This document shows positions 1-9,895 of a stretch of DNA of 64,000 nucleotides, one piece after another. The stretch lies in contig NZ_JAMTCS010000011.1 of assembly GCF_024171955.1 (NCBI RefSeq), forward strand, positions 124,001-188,000, given 5' to 3'. The first letter of the stretch is position 1. Each line of letters opens with the position of its first letter. A program made the translations under genes and the position numbers. The DNA comes from Promicromonospora thailandica (GTDB lineage Bacteria > Actinomycetota > Actinomycetes > Actinomycetales > Cellulomonadaceae). The notes beneath the pieces are model-generated. The model did not search any database. It had not been told where the DNA came from and saw only the letters and a program-made list of their open reading frames with translations.

Positions 1-114
1 CGTCGTACCACTGATGCGAGGTTTTTCGCGCCTCGGCCGTCACGCGCCGGGCGCCCACTATCCCGCGGCCCGCGATCACGCGACAAGCCGCAGTTCGAGG
101 GGGAAGGGTCCTTC

Positions 115-2007
115 GTGACAGACACCACCGATAACGCTCAGGAAGCCGCCGGCCGTACCGCCGGAGCGCTGAGCAGCATGCGCCTCGCCGAGCTCCAGGC
201 ACTCGCCGGAGACCTGGGCGTGAAGGGCACCTCCAGGATGCGTAAGAGCGACCTCGTGGAGACGATCCGCGAGAGGACGGGCGGCGCGACGAAGCGTCCG
301 AGCCGTGCCACCGCCACCGCGGAGCAGCCCGTGACCGACAAGCCCGCCCGCGCCGAGGCCCCGGTCGCCGCCGCCGAGGTCGCCACCTCGGGTGTGCGCG
401 CCGACGCCAACGCCGAGGCCGAGAAGGCCGCGCGCCTGGCCCAGCTCGCCGACGCCGTCGCGGCCCCGCGCGAGCAGGGCGGCCGACGCCGCGGCCAGGG
501 TGCCGCCGACGCCAACGGCGACAAGACTTCCGACGCCCGCAACGGGCAGTCCGGCAACGGCCGGCAGGGCTCGCGCAACGGCGAGCGCGGTGCCGACCGC
601 AACGACCGCGCCGCGCGCGGTGGCGAGCGGAACACCGACCGCAACGCCGACCGTGGCAACGACCGCAACGCCGACCGGAACAACGACCTGGACGACGAGC
701 GCGGTTCGCGCCGCCGTCGCGGGCGTGACCGGGGCCGGGACCGCAAGCGCGGCCGCGGCCGCCAGAGTCCGGACGTGTCGGGCCTCGAGAACGTCGAGGT
801 GCGCGAGGACGACGTGCTGCTGCCCGTCGCCGGCATCCTGGACATCCTCGACAACTACGCGTTCGTGCGGACCTCGGGCTACCTGCCCGGCAACAACGAC
901 GTCTACGTGTCGCTGAACCAGGTCAAGAAGGCCGGCCTGCGCCGCGGCGACGCCGTGGTGGGCGCCGTGCGCCAGCCCCGCGAGGGCGAGGAGCCGCCGC
1001 AGCAGCCGACCGGCCGCAACGCCAAGGTCAACAAGTTCAACGCCCTGGTGCGCCTGGACACCGTGAACGGCATGACGCCGGAGGAGGCGCGCGAGCGCCC
1101 CGAGTTCACCAAGCTCACGCCCCTGTACCCCCAGGAGCGGCTGCGCCTGGAGAACCCCGAGGCGACCAAGCTGACGCCGCGCGTCATCGACATCGTCGCG
1201 CCGATCGGCAAGGGCCAGCGCGGCCTGATCGTCGCCCCGCCCAAGGCCGGCAAGACGCTGATGATGCAGCAGATCGCCAACGCGATCACCACCAACAACC
1301 CTGAGGTCCACCTCATGGTCGTGCTGGTGGACGAGCGCCCGGAAGAGGTCACCGACTTCGAGCGCTCGGTCAAGGGCGAGGTCATCTCCTCGACGTTCGA
1401 CCGGCACGCCTCGGACCACACGCTGGTCGCCGAGCTCGCCATCGAGCGGGCAAAGCGTCTGGTCGAGCTGGGCCAGGACGTCGTGGTGCTGCTCGACGGC
1501 ATCACCCGCCTGTCGCGCGCCTACAACCTGGCCGCCCCGGCGTCGGGCCGCATCCTGTCGGGTGGTGTGGACGCCGCGGCGCTCTACCCGCCGAAGAAGT
1601 TCTTCGGTGCCGCCCGCAACATCGAGGACGGCGGTTCGCTGACGATCCTCGCGACGGCCCTGGTCGAGACCGGCTCGAAGATGGACGAGGTGATCTTCGA
1701 GGAGTTCAAGGGCACGGGCAACATGGAGCTGCGCCTGTCGCGGTCCCTGGCCGAGAAGCGCATCTTCCCGGCGATCGACGTCAACGGCTCGAGCACGCGG
1801 CGCGAGGAGATCCTCATGTCGAAGGACGAGCTCGCGATCGTCTACAAGCTGCGCCGCGTCATGGGCGCGCTCGACCAGACGCAGGCCGCCGAGCTCCTGC
1901 TCGGGCAGCTCAAGAAGACCAAGACCAACGTCGAGTTCCTGCTGCACGTGCAGAAGACGACGCCGGGTGGTCTCACCGAGGACGACAACGTCGGCGAGAC
2001 CGTCTAG
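115..2007 (+). CDS. rho: Transcription termination factor Rho
   Basis: Hexameric RNA-dependent ATPase that ends transcription in the cytoplasm. A Rho N-terminal helical domain (about residues 18-60) is followed by an unusually long polar insert (about 60-220) rich in Arg, Asn, Asp and Gly. Then come the cold-shock-like RNA-binding domain and the RecA-like ATPase with Walker A APPKAGKT at about 374-381. At 630 aa it is far longer than the 419-aa E. coli protein; such inserts are known in actinobacterial Rho. The GTG at 115 is preceded by a purine-rich GAGGGGGAAGGG. The 114 bases before it hold no gene that I can see. A hairpin follows the stop at 2038-2063. Confidence 0.97.
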   Translation: MTDTTDNAQEAAGRTAGALSSMRLAELQALAGDLGVKGTSRMRKSDLVETIRERTGGATKRPSRATATAEQPVTDKPARAEAPVAAAEVATSGVRADANAEAEKAARLAQLADAVAAPREQGGRRRGQGAADANGDKTSDARNGQSGNGRQGSRNGERGADRNDRAARGGERNTDRNADRGNDRNADRNNDLDDERGSRRRRGRDRGRDRKRGRGRQSPDVSGLENVEVREDDVLLPVAGILDILDNYAFVRTSGYLPGNNDVYVSLNQVKKAGLRRGDAVVGAVRQPREGEEPPQQPTGRNAKVNKFNALVRLDTVNGMTPEEARERPEFTKLTPLYPQERLRLENPEATKLTPRVIDIVAPIGKGQRGLIVAPPKAGKTLMMQQIANAITTNNPEVHLMVVLVDERPEEVTDFERSVKGEVISSTFDRHASDHTLVAELAIERAKRLVELGQDVVVLLDGITRLSRAYNLAAPASGRILSGGVDAAALYPPKKFFGAARNIEDGGSLTILATALVETGSKMDEVIFEEFKGTGNMELRLSRSLAEKRIFPAIDVNGSSTRREEILMSKDELAIVYKLRRVMGALDQTQAAELLLGQLKKTKTNVEFLLHVQKTTPGGLTEDDNVGETV

Positions 2008-2037
2008 CGCCGTCCGGCGGACTCACGTCACACCCCG

Positions 2038-2063
2038 CCGTGTCGCCCGACCGGGCGACACGG
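2038..2063 (+). terminator. Hairpin after rho
   Basis: Perfect 11-bp inverted repeat CCGTGTCGCCC / GGGCGACACGG with a 4-base loop, 30 bases after the rho stop and about 80 before rpmE. There is no clear T-run, as is common for actinobacterial terminators. It could end rho transcription or attenuate read-through into rpmE. Confidence 0.6.
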
Positions 2064-2145
2064 TGGCAGAATGACTGGCTGGCTCGCTGGTTCACGCGCC
2101 TGCGGTACTGCAGGGCGACCCAGCGGCATCACACCAAGGAGCACC

Positions 2146-2364
2146 ATGAGGGCTGGAATCCACCCCGAGTACGTCGTCACCCAGGTCACCTGCACCTGCG
2201 GTAACACCTTCACCACGCGCAGCACCGAGACGTCCGGCAAGATCAGCGCCGACGTCTGCAGCGCCTGCCACCCGTTCTACACGGGCAAGCAGAAGATCAT
2301 GGACACCGGTGGCCGCGTGGCCCGGTTCCAGGCGCGCTACGGCAAGAAGACGGCCGACAAGTAG
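2146..2364 (+). CDS. rpmE: 50S ribosomal protein L31 (zinc-binding form)
   Basis: Large-subunit ribosomal protein of 72 aa beginning MRAGIHPEY. Cys16, Cys18, Cys38 and Cys41 form the zinc site, so this is the Cys-containing C+ form rather than the zinc-free paralog made under zinc limitation. The ATG at 2146 has AAGGAG at 2136-2141. An upstream in-frame ATG would add 25 residues unlike any L31 and is not used. The gene lies between rho and prfA, a common actinobacterial order, and is closed by a strong hairpin. Confidence 0.97.
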   Translation: MRAGIHPEYVVTQVTCTCGNTFTTRSTETSGKISADVCSACHPFYTGKQKIMDTGGRVARFQARYGKKTADK

Positions 2365-2372
2365 CGACCTCG

Positions 2373-2436
2373 CAGCGCCGGTGGTCCGGCCCGACAACCT
2401 CTCCAGGGGCAGTCGGGAACGGGACCACCGGCGCTG
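2373..2436 (+). terminator. Terminator after rpmE
   Basis: A 15-bp perfect stem (CAGCGCCGGTGGTCC at 2373-2387 with its complement at 2422-2436) encloses a second short stem (CCCGAC/GTCGGG). It is followed by the T-rich TTGCTTTG. It lies 8 bases after the rpmE stop. Confidence 0.75.
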
Positions 2437-2464
2437 TTGCTTTGCCCGGACCCACCCCTTCCGC

Positions 2465-2521
2465 TGAGTGCGGGACATTCGCCCTTCCGAGGCGCTGAAA
2501 TGGGCGAATACCCAGCACTCA
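2465..2521. repeat. Dispersed palindromic element, copy 1
   Basis: Inverted repeat with arms 2465-2484 (TGAGTGCGGGACATTCGCCC) and 2502-2521, 17 of 20 positions complementary, separated by 17 bases. The same family recurs at 15461-15518 with a better-paired stem. It lies between the rpmE terminator and the prfA ribosome binding site, so it could form in the prfA leader. Confidence 0.7.
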
Positions 2522-2545
2522 ACGCCGCTGTACCGAGGAGAGACC

Positions 2546-3634
2546 GTGAGTGAAGCGTTTGCCGGCGTCGGGCCGCTGCTGAGCGAGCACGCCGAGATCG
2601 AGGCGGCGCTGGCCGACCCGGCCGTGCACGCCGACGCCGGGCGCGCCCGGACGCTGGGCCGCCGGTACGCCGAGCTGAACCAGGTGGTCGGCGCCTACCG
2701 CGCCTGGGAGCAGGCGCGGGACGACGCCGCGGCCGCCGCGGAGCTCGCCACCGAGGACGCCGGGTTCGCCGAGGAGCTGCCGGGTCTGCAGGAGGCGGAG
2801 GCGGTCGCGGAGGAGAAGCTGCGCCGCGTGCTGGTCCCGCGCGACCCGGACGACGGCCGCGACGTGATCCTCGAGATCAAGGCCGGCGAGGGCGGCGAGG
2901 AGTCGGCGCTGTTCGCGGGCGACCTGCTGCGCATGTACCTGCGCTACGCCGAGCAGCGCGGCTGGTCCACGCAGCTCCTGGAGGCCACCGAGTCGGACCT
3001 CGGCGGGTACAAGGACGTGCAGGTCGCGATCAAGGCGAAGAACGTCCAGGGACCCGAGGACGGCGTGTGGCACAGCCTCAAGTACGAGGGCGGCGTGCAC
3101 CGCGTGCAGCGCGTCCCGGTCACCGAGTCGCAGGGCCGCATCCACACGTCCGCCGCGGGTGTGCTGGTGTTCCCCGAGGTGGACGACCCGGGCGAGCTCG
3201 AGATCGACCAGAACGACCTGCGTATCGACGTCTACCGCTCCTCCGGGCCCGGCGGGCAGTCGGTCAACACCACCGACTCCGCGGTACGCATCACGCACCT
3301 GCCCACGGGCATCGTGGTCTCGATGCAGAACGAGAAGTCGCAGCTCCAGAACCGTGAGCAGGCGATGCGCGTGCTGCGCGCGCGGCTGCTCGCCGCGCAG
3401 CAGGAGGCCGCCGCCGCCGAGTCGGCCGAGCTGCGCCGCTCGCAGGTGCGCACCGTGGACCGGTCCGAGCGGATCCGCACCTACAACTTCCCCGAGAACC
3501 GCATCGCCGACCACCGCACCGGGTACAAGGCGTACAACCTCGACCAGGTGCTCGACGGCGACCTGGGTCCCGTCGTCCGGTCGGCCATCGACGCCGACGA
3601 GGCCGCGCGCCTCGCCGAGGCCTCCGGTGCGTGA
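2546..3634 (+). CDS. prfA: Peptide chain release factor 1
   Basis: Recognises UAA and UAG in the ribosomal A site and triggers peptide release. The 362 aa match the usual RF1 length. The codon-recognition tripeptide PVT (191-193) is the RF1-type PxT motif, not the SPF of RF2, and the catalytic GGQ lies at 236-238. I chose the GTG at 2546, preceded by GAGGAG at 2535-2540. An upstream in-frame ATG at 2468 would put 26 non-conserved residues inside the palindromic repeat. prmC, which methylates the GGQ glutamine, follows 66 bases later. Confidence 0.95.
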   Translation: MSEAFAGVGPLLSEHAEIEAALADPAVHADAGRARTLGRRYAELNQVVGAYRAWEQARDDAAAAAELATEDAGFAEELPGLQEAEAVAEEKLRRVLVPRDPDDGRDVILEIKAGEGGEESALFAGDLLRMYLRYAEQRGWSTQLLEATESDLGGYKDVQVAIKAKNVQGPEDGVWHSLKYEGGVHRVQRVPVTESQGRIHTSAAGVLVFPEVDDPGELEIDQNDLRIDVYRSSGPGGQSVNTTDSAVRITHLPTGIVVSMQNEKSQLQNREQAMRVLRARLLAAQQEAAAAESAELRRSQVRTVDRSERIRTYNFPENRIADHRTGYKAYNLDQVLDGDLGPVVRSAIDADEAARLAEASGA

Positions 3635-3700
3635 CCTGACGGCCGGTCTGGCGCCGCGCGCCGCCGTCGGGCAGGCTCGTGCCGTGGCCGGAGGAGCGCG

Positions 3701-4660
3701 ATGAGCGCGGAGCTGTCGAGGTGGGCGCGGGACGAGCTGGCCGGCGCGGGGGTGCCGTCACCGCGGGCCGACGCGGAGGCGCTGCTGGCGCACGTGCTCG
3801 GCGTGGACCGGTCCGAGGTGCGCCGGCTGGCGATCCTGGGGCGCGACGTCCCGGAGCCGGCCGCCCGCGAGTTCCGTGCGCTGGTCGCCCGGCGCGCCGC
3901 GCGCGAGCCGCTGCAGCACCTCACCGGCCGCGCCGCGTTCCGCCACCTCGAGCTGGCCGTGGGGCCGGGCGTCTTCGTGCCGCGGCCCGAGACCGAGGAG
4001 GTGGCGCAGGTCGCCGTCGACGAGGCCGCGAAGGTGACGGCCGAGCGGGACGGCGCGGGCGCCGTCGTCGTCGACCTGTGCACCGGCTCCGGAGCCATCG
4101 CGCTGGCCGTCGCCACCGAGGTGCCCGGCACGCGGGTGCACGCCGTCGAGCTGGACAAGGACGCGCACGCCTGGGCCGCCCGCAACGTCGACGCGCTGAG
4201 CGCGCTCGCGGCCGGGCGCGACCCGGCCGAGCCGGCCGGCCCGGACGGCGAGCCGCCCGCCCGGATCGTCCGGCTGGTCAAGGGGGATGCCCGCACCGCC
4301 CTGTACGGGATCGACGGGACGGCCGACGTCGTCGTGTCCAACCCGCCGTACGTGCCGTCGGACGCCGTGCCCACCGACCCCGAGGTCGCCCGGCACGACC
4401 CGGCCGTCGCGCTGTACGGGCTCGGCCCCGACGGCCTGGAGGTGCCGCGCGGCATCACGGCGGCCGCCGCCCGCCTGCTGCGGCCCGGCGGGCTGTACGT
4501 CATGGAGCACGCCGAGGTCCAGGCGGAGGCGGCCCGCGCGATGGTGGCCGCGGCGCTGGACCCCGACGGCCGGCCGGCGTTCGCCGAGCCCGAGACCCGC
4601 AAGGACCTGACCGGCCGGCCCCGCATGGTCGTCGCGCGCCGCGTCGTCCCCGAACCGTGA
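3701..4660 (+). CDS. prmC: Release factor glutamine methyltransferase PrmC
   Basis: SAM-dependent enzyme that N5-methylates the glutamine of the GGQ motif in release factors. An N-terminal helical substrate-binding domain is followed by a Rossmann methyltransferase fold. The SAM loop reads DLCTGSGAIALA and the signature NPPY lies at residues 214-217. The length of 319 aa is slightly above the usual 280-300. The ATG at 3701 has GAGGAG at 3691-3696. It lies directly after its substrate gene prfA. Confidence 0.95.
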   Translation: MSAELSRWARDELAGAGVPSPRADAEALLAHVLGVDRSEVRRLAILGRDVPEPAAREFRALVARRAAREPLQHLTGRAAFRHLELAVGPGVFVPRPETEEVAQVAVDEAAKVTAERDGAGAVVVDLCTGSGAIALAVATEVPGTRVHAVELDKDAHAWAARNVDALSALAAGRDPAEPAGPDGEPPARIVRLVKGDARTALYGIDGTADVVVSNPPYVPSDAVPTDPEVARHDPAVALYGLGPDGLEVPRGITAAAARLLRPGGLYVMEHAEVQAEAARAMVAAALDPDGRPAFAEPETRKDLTGRPRMVVARRVVPEP

Positions 4661-4673
4661 AAGACTGGTCCGC

Positions 4674-5387
4674 GTGAGTGTGCCTGTGCAGCCCGTGCTC
4701 GACGCCACCGACCCCCAGACCTGGGGCCCCGCGATCGACGAGGCAGTGAATGCGATCTCCCGCGGCGGCCTCGTGGTGCTGCCCACCGACACCGTGTACG
4801 GCATCGGCGCCGACGCGTTCGACAAGGAGGCCGTCGCCGCCCTGCTGGCGGCCAAGGGCCGCGGCCGGCAGATGCCGCCGCCGGTCCTGGTCGGGGAGGT
4901 GGCGACCCTCGACGGCCTGGCCACCGACGTACCCGAGGACGCCCGCCGGCTGGTCGAGGCCTTCTGGCCCGGTGGGTTCACCGTGATCCTGCGCGCGCAG
5001 CCGTCGCTGCAGTGGGACCTCGGCGACACCGGTGGCACCGTCGCGCTGCGCATGCCGGACCACCCGGCGGCGCTCGCGCTGCTCAAGCGCACCGGCCCGC
5101 TGGCCGTGTCCAGCGCCAACAGGTCGGGCAGCCCGGCGGCCCAGGACGTCGCGGACGCCCGCGACCAGCTCGGCGAGTCGGTAGCGGTCTACCTCGACGG
5201 CGGCCAGGCGCCCGGCGGTGTCGCGTCGACGATCGTCGACGCGACCGGCCCGGCCCTCCGGGTCGTGCGCGAGGGTGCCGTGCCGCTGGACGAGCTGCGC
5301 CGCGTCGCCGACGTCGAAGGCCTCCAGGACCTGCCCGAGGCGGGGCCGGACCAGGCCGCGGCGGGTGACCCGGAGGACGACGAGTGA
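4674..5387 (+). CDS. L-threonylcarbamoyladenylate synthase (Sua5/YciO/YrdC family)
   Basis: Makes threonylcarbamoyl-AMP from threonine, bicarbonate and ATP, the first step of the t6A modification at position 37 of ANN-decoding tRNAs. A single YrdC domain covers most of the 237 aa, with the GGLVVLPTDTVYGIGADAF start strand and a KGRGRQ...PVLVG segment that matches the family's KxR nucleotide site. No C-terminal Sua5 domain is present, only an acidic tail, so it is the TsaC type. The GTG at 4674 lies 13 bases after prmC, and the stop overlaps the wecA-like start (GTGA). Confidence 0.9.
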   Translation: MSVPVQPVLDATDPQTWGPAIDEAVNAISRGGLVVLPTDTVYGIGADAFDKEAVAALLAAKGRGRQMPPPVLVGEVATLDGLATDVPEDARRLVEAFWPGGFTVILRAQPSLQWDLGDTGGTVALRMPDHPAALALLKRTGPLAVSSANRSGSPAAQDVADARDQLGESVAVYLDGGQAPGGVASTIVDATGPALRVVREGAVPLDELRRVADVEGLQDLPEAGPDQAAAGDPEDDE

Positions 5388-6595
5388 GGGTGTACCTGCT
5401 CCTGATGCTCGTGGCCGCCGCGGTCACGTTCCTGACCACGCCCTTCGCCCGCTGGGTGGCCCTGAAGACCTCGGCGATCTCGGCCGTGCGCTCCCGTGAC
5501 GTGCACCTGGTGCCCACGCCGCGGCTCGGCGGGCTGGCCATGCTGATCGGCATGGTCGTCGCGGTGCTGCTGGCCTCCCGGATGCCGTTCCTGTCCGGGG
5601 TCTTCGAGCCCGGCGAGGTCTCCCAGGTGTGGGGGATCGTGGGCGGCGCGGCGATCGTGTGCGGCCTGGGCTGGGCCGACGACAAGTGGGACCTGGACTG
5701 GGTCACCAAGCTGGCCGGTCAGGTGCTGGCGGCCGGCTTCATGGCCCTGCAGGGCGTCCAGCTGATCTCGCTGCCGATCGCCGGGACGACGATCCCGTCG
5801 TCGCGCATGTCGCTCGTGGCGACGGTGCTCGTGGTCGTGGTCGCGATGAACGCCGTGAACTTCGTGGACGGCCTCGACGGCCTCGCGGCCGGGCTCATCG
5901 CGATCGGCGGCACCGCGTTCTTCCTCTACACCTACCGGCTGACGGCCGAGGCCACGCCGGACGACTTCGCCAGCCTGGCCTCGCTCATGCTCGCGGTCAT
6001 GGTCGGCGTCTGCGTCGGCTTCCTGCCGCACAACTTCCACCCCGCGCGCATCTTCATGGGCGACGCCGGCTCCATGCTGATCGGCCTGGTCATGGCCGGC
6101 GCCGCGATCACCGTGACCGGCAACGTCCAGCCCGACGTCATGACGGGCGCGCAGGCCCTGCCCGCGTTCATCACGCTGCTGCTCCCGGTCGCGGTGCTCA
6201 CGCTCCCGCTGCTCGACATGGGGCTGGCGGTGATCCGGCGGCTCGCGGCCGGCAAGTCGCCCATGGCGCCCGACCGCATGCACCTGCACCACCGCATGAT
6301 GGACCTGGGCCACTCGCACCGCCGCGCCGTCGTGATCCTGTACGTCTGGACCGCGGTGTTCGCGTTCAGCGCCGCCGCGCTGGTCCTGTGGGACTGGGAG
6401 ATCGTGCTGGTCTGGACCACCGTGTTCGTCGTCGTCGCGCTGCTGGCCACGCTCGGCCCGCTGCGTCACCGCGGCCGCTTCCTGGACGACGACGTGGCGC
6501 TGTCGGGGCAGGTGCCGAAGGTACCGGCCGGTGTCGGCGCGCCCGTGACGGCCCAGAGCGCGGACGCCACCCCCATCAAGGAGACCATCGAATGA
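5384..6595 (+). CDS. WecA/MraY-family undecaprenyl-phosphate sugar-1-phosphate transferase
   Basis: Polytopic membrane enzyme of 403 aa that transfers a sugar-1-phosphate, probably GlcNAc-1-P, from a UDP-sugar to a polyprenyl phosphate. This starts teichoic-acid, arabinogalactan or similar envelope polymers. Family signatures are visible: an Asp pair ADDKWDLDW near residue 100, NFVDGLDGLAAG near 159-170 and the cytoplasmic HLHHRMMDLGHS near 300. The position before the atp operon matches the actinobacterial WecA ortholog; the true MraY lies in the division cluster elsewhere. The start GTG overlaps the preceding stop, and its own stop overlaps the next ATG (ATGA), so the genes are translationally coupled. 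Confidence 0.88.
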   Translation: MRVYLLLMLVAAAVTFLTTPFARWVALKTSAISAVRSRDVHLVPTPRLGGLAMLIGMVVAVLLASRMPFLSGVFEPGEVSQVWGIVGGAAIVCGLGWADDKWDLDWVTKLAGQVLAAGFMALQGVQLISLPIAGTTIPSSRMSLVATVLVVVVAMNAVNFVDGLDGLAAGLIAIGGTAFFLYTYRLTAEATPDDFASLASLMLAVMVGVCVGFLPHNFHPARIFMGDAGSMLIGLVMAGAAITVTGNVQPDVMTGAQALPAFITLLLPVAVLTLPLLDMGLAVIRRLAAGKSPMAPDRMHLHHRMMDLGHSHRRAVVILYVWTAVFAFSAAALVLWDWEIVLVWTTVFVVVALLATLGPLRHRGRFLDDDVALSGQVPKVPAGVGAPVTAQSADATPIKETIE

Positions 6596-7041
6596 CCGAG
6601 CAGGTACCCGACGCCACCCACGCCTCGCGCGGCGCCGAGCAGACGATGCTCCGCAGCGCCCTGCGCGACAGCCTGCTGCTCGTGGCGGGTCTCGCCGTGC
6701 TGGGCTCGCTCGTGGGTCTCCTCGTCGCGGGCGTGCCCGGCCTCTGGGGCGCCCTGATCGGCGCGGCCCTGGCCGCGTTCTTCTGCGGGGCCACGGTGCT
6801 GTCGATGCTGTGGACGGTGGGCAAGGGCGCCGTCACCATGGGCGCCGTGGTCATGGGCGGCTGGATCGCCAAGATGGTGGTGCTCATCGTGGTCATGGCG
6901 GTGCTGACGCAGTTCGACTTCTACGACCGCGTCGTGCTGTTCGTGGTGCTCCTGCTGGGTGCCGTGGGCTCCGCGCTGCTCGACTACCGGGCCGTCAAGA
7001 ACGCCCGTGTCACGTACGTCGACCCGGACGCGGGTGCCTGA
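6592..7041 (+). CDS. AtpI-like small membrane protein
   Basis: A 149-aa protein with four hydrophobic segments (about residues 24-44, 46-68, 78-100, 105-125) and short polar ends. It sits just before atpB, where atpI (ATP synthase protein I, a c-ring assembly or Mg-transport factor) usually lies. The sequence is poorly conserved, so assignment rests mainly on position and topology. The ATG at 6592 overlaps the preceding stop as ATGA. The sequence MTEQVPDATHASRGAEQTM starts a soluble N-terminus of about 20 residues. Confidence 0.7.
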   Translation: MTEQVPDATHASRGAEQTMLRSALRDSLLLVAGLAVLGSLVGLLVAGVPGLWGALIGAALAAFFCGATVLSMLWTVGKGAVTMGAVVMGGWIAKMVVLIVVMAVLTQFDFYDRVVLFVVLLLGAVGSALLDYRAVKNARVTYVDPDAGA

Positions 7042-7137
7042 CGGCACACCATGGCGTCGCGCTGGCCGGGCGCGAGGTTGCGCAATAAGTCACAAGGGGC
7101 TGCGCCATGCCGTTCCACGGCCAGATTCACGCCTCAC

Positions 7138-7156
7138 ATAGGTTAGGCTTACGACG
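7138..7156 (+). promoter_or_regulatory. Possible DtxR/IdeR-like box upstream of atpB
   Basis: ATAGGTTAGGCTTACGACG matches 13 of 19 positions of the classical iron box TTAGGTTAGGCTAACCTAA. The left half is almost perfect and the right half is degraded. It lies in the atp promoter region about 20 bases before the first possible atpB start. The TA-rich segment could equally be an ordinary promoter element. Confidence 0.3.
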
Positions 7157-7177
7157 AATCCATGACGGCCAGGCCCG

Positions 7178-8071
7178 ATGGCGCGCCCGTTCCGCCCCTA
7201 TGCGGTGACGCGCGCAGGGCCTAATGACCACCTGGGAGTCCTTCTGTCCACGTATGCGACGTCCGCCATCCTCGCCGCCGCCGAAGGCCACGAGGGTGAG
7301 GGCGGCTTCCACACGCCGTCGATCGCCGACTTCTTCCCGTCCGGCATCCTCTTCGAGGGCACCATCTTCCAGATCGACCGCATCTGGATCATCCGCATCG
7401 TCGCCACGCTGGTGCTGCTGTCGGTCTTCGTGATCGCCGCGCGCCGCGCGAAGGTGGTGCCGGGTCGGTTCCAGGCCGGTGTCGAGTACCTGCTCGACTT
7501 CGTCCGGGTGCAGATCGGCGAGGAGATCCTGGGCAAGGAGAACGCCCGGCGGTTCGTGCCCATGCTCACCACTATCTTCCTGACCATCCTGGCGTTCAAC
7601 GTCACGAGCGTGATACCGGGCCTGAACCTGGCCGGTACCTCGCGCATCGGCGTGCCGCTGCTGCTCGCGCTCTGGGTGTTCGTCACCTACTGGGCCGTCG
7701 GCATCCGCAAGCACGGTCTGGGCGGCTACCTCAAGGCGAACCTGTTCCCGCCGGGGGTGCCGTGGCCGATCTACTTCATCCTGACGCCCATCGAGCTGCT
7801 CCAGCTGGTGATCATCCGGCCGGGCTCGCTCGCGGTGCGACTCGTCGCCAACATGGTGGCCGGGCACATCATGCTCGTGCTCTGCTTCGCGGCGACCCAG
7901 TTCTTCCTGATCGACTCGGCCGGCAGCGGCCTGATGGCGTTCGGCGTGCTCACGCTCCCGGCCGGCATCTTCGTGACGCTGTTCGAGCTCCTGGTCGCGT
8001 TCCTGCAGGCGTACATCTTCGCGCTGCTGGCCGCGGTCTACATCAACATGTCGCTGGAGGAGGGGCACTGA
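7178..8071 (+). CDS. atpB: F1Fo ATP synthase subunit a
   Basis: Integral membrane stator subunit that forms the proton half-channels beside the c-ring. Of up to 297 aa, five to six membrane helices are visible. The essential arginine lies in SLAVRLVANMVAGH (Arg221 by this numbering), with the partner helix near the C-terminus (FVTLFELLVAFLQAYIFALL). The start is uncertain. The ATG at 7178 lacks a good ribosome site. An in-frame CTG at 7244, with GGGAG 5 bases before it, would give a more typical 275 aa. It is the first catalytic-complex gene of the atp operon. Confidence 0.93.
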   Translation: MARPFRPYAVTRAGPNDHLGVLLSTYATSAILAAAEGHEGEGGFHTPSIADFFPSGILFEGTIFQIDRIWIIRIVATLVLLSVFVIAARRAKVVPGRFQAGVEYLLDFVRVQIGEEILGKENARRFVPMLTTIFLTILAFNVTSVIPGLNLAGTSRIGVPLLLALWVFVTYWAVGIRKHGLGGYLKANLFPPGVPWPIYFILTPIELLQLVIIRPGSLAVRLVANMVAGHIMLVLCFAATQFFLIDSAGSGLMAFGVLTLPAGIFVTLFELLVAFLQAYIFALLAAVYINMSLEEGH

Positions 8072-9026
<955 letters not shown>

Positions 9027-9027
<1 letters not shown>

Positions 9028-9839
9028 TGCGGGGAACGAGCGGGGCATCGCTGAAGGCGGCGCAGGAGCGCTTCGAGCCGGTCCTGCGTGCCGCGGGTGC
9101 GGACGCGCTGGCGCTGGGTGAGCAGCTGCTCACCCTGGTGTCGGCGCTGGACGACTCGGCCGCGCTGCGCCGCTCGCTCGCCGACCCGTCGCGCGAGGGC
9201 GAGGCGAAGGCCGCCCTGGTGGCCCGCCTCCTGGGCGGCTTCGACGAGCGCGTCGTCGACCTGGTGTCCGGCCTGGTCCGGGACCGCTGGTCGGACGACG
9301 CGGACCTGACCGACGCCGTCGAGCGTCTCGGCGTCGACGCCGTGCTGGCGTCCGCCGAGGCGCGCGGGACGCTGGAGGCCGTCGAGGACGAGCTGTTCCG
9401 GATCACCCGGTCGCTCGTCGGTCAGCGGGAGGCCAAGCAGGCGCTCTCGGACGCCACGACGGCACCCGAGCGCCGCGTCGCCCTCGTGGACGCGCTGGTC
9501 GCCGGCAAGGTGGACGCCGTCACGCAGACCCTGGTCCAGCGGGCGACGTCGTCGCTGCGCGGCCGGCGGTTCGTGCAGACGCTGGGCTGGTACGGCGAGG
9601 TCGCGGCGGAGCGCCGTTCGCGCCTGGTCGCCAACGTGACCAGCGCGACCGTCCTGACCCGCGAGCAGGAGGCGCGCCTCGGCGCCATCCTCCAGCGCTC
9701 GTACGGCAAGGCCGTGCAGCTGAACGTCACCGTGGACCCGGCCGTCGTCGGGGGCATGCGCATCCAGGTCGGCGCGGACGTCGTCGACTCCACCGTCCTG
9801 TCGCGCCTTGCCGACGCCTCGCGTCGTCTGGCCGGCTGA
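9027..9839 (+). CDS. atpH: F1Fo ATP synthase subunit delta
   Basis: Caps the F1 alpha3beta3 head and binds the b stalk. At 270 aa it is about 90 longer than E. coli delta, as is usual in actinobacteria. The C-terminal part carries the typical VVGGMRIQVGADVVDSTVLSRL segment. The ATG at 9027 overlaps the atpF stop (TGATG) and is served by AAGGAGG inside the atpF end. Confidence 0.94.
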
Positions 9840-9895
9840 AAACGTGAACAAGAACCTTCCGCCGCGGCTCTCGCGGCCACGACAGGAGAAGAGCA

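Noticed and set aside
1-114. Gene fragment upstream of rho
   Set aside because: No frame shows recognisable protein sequence; GAGG...CCTC around 18-35 is too short to call a structure.
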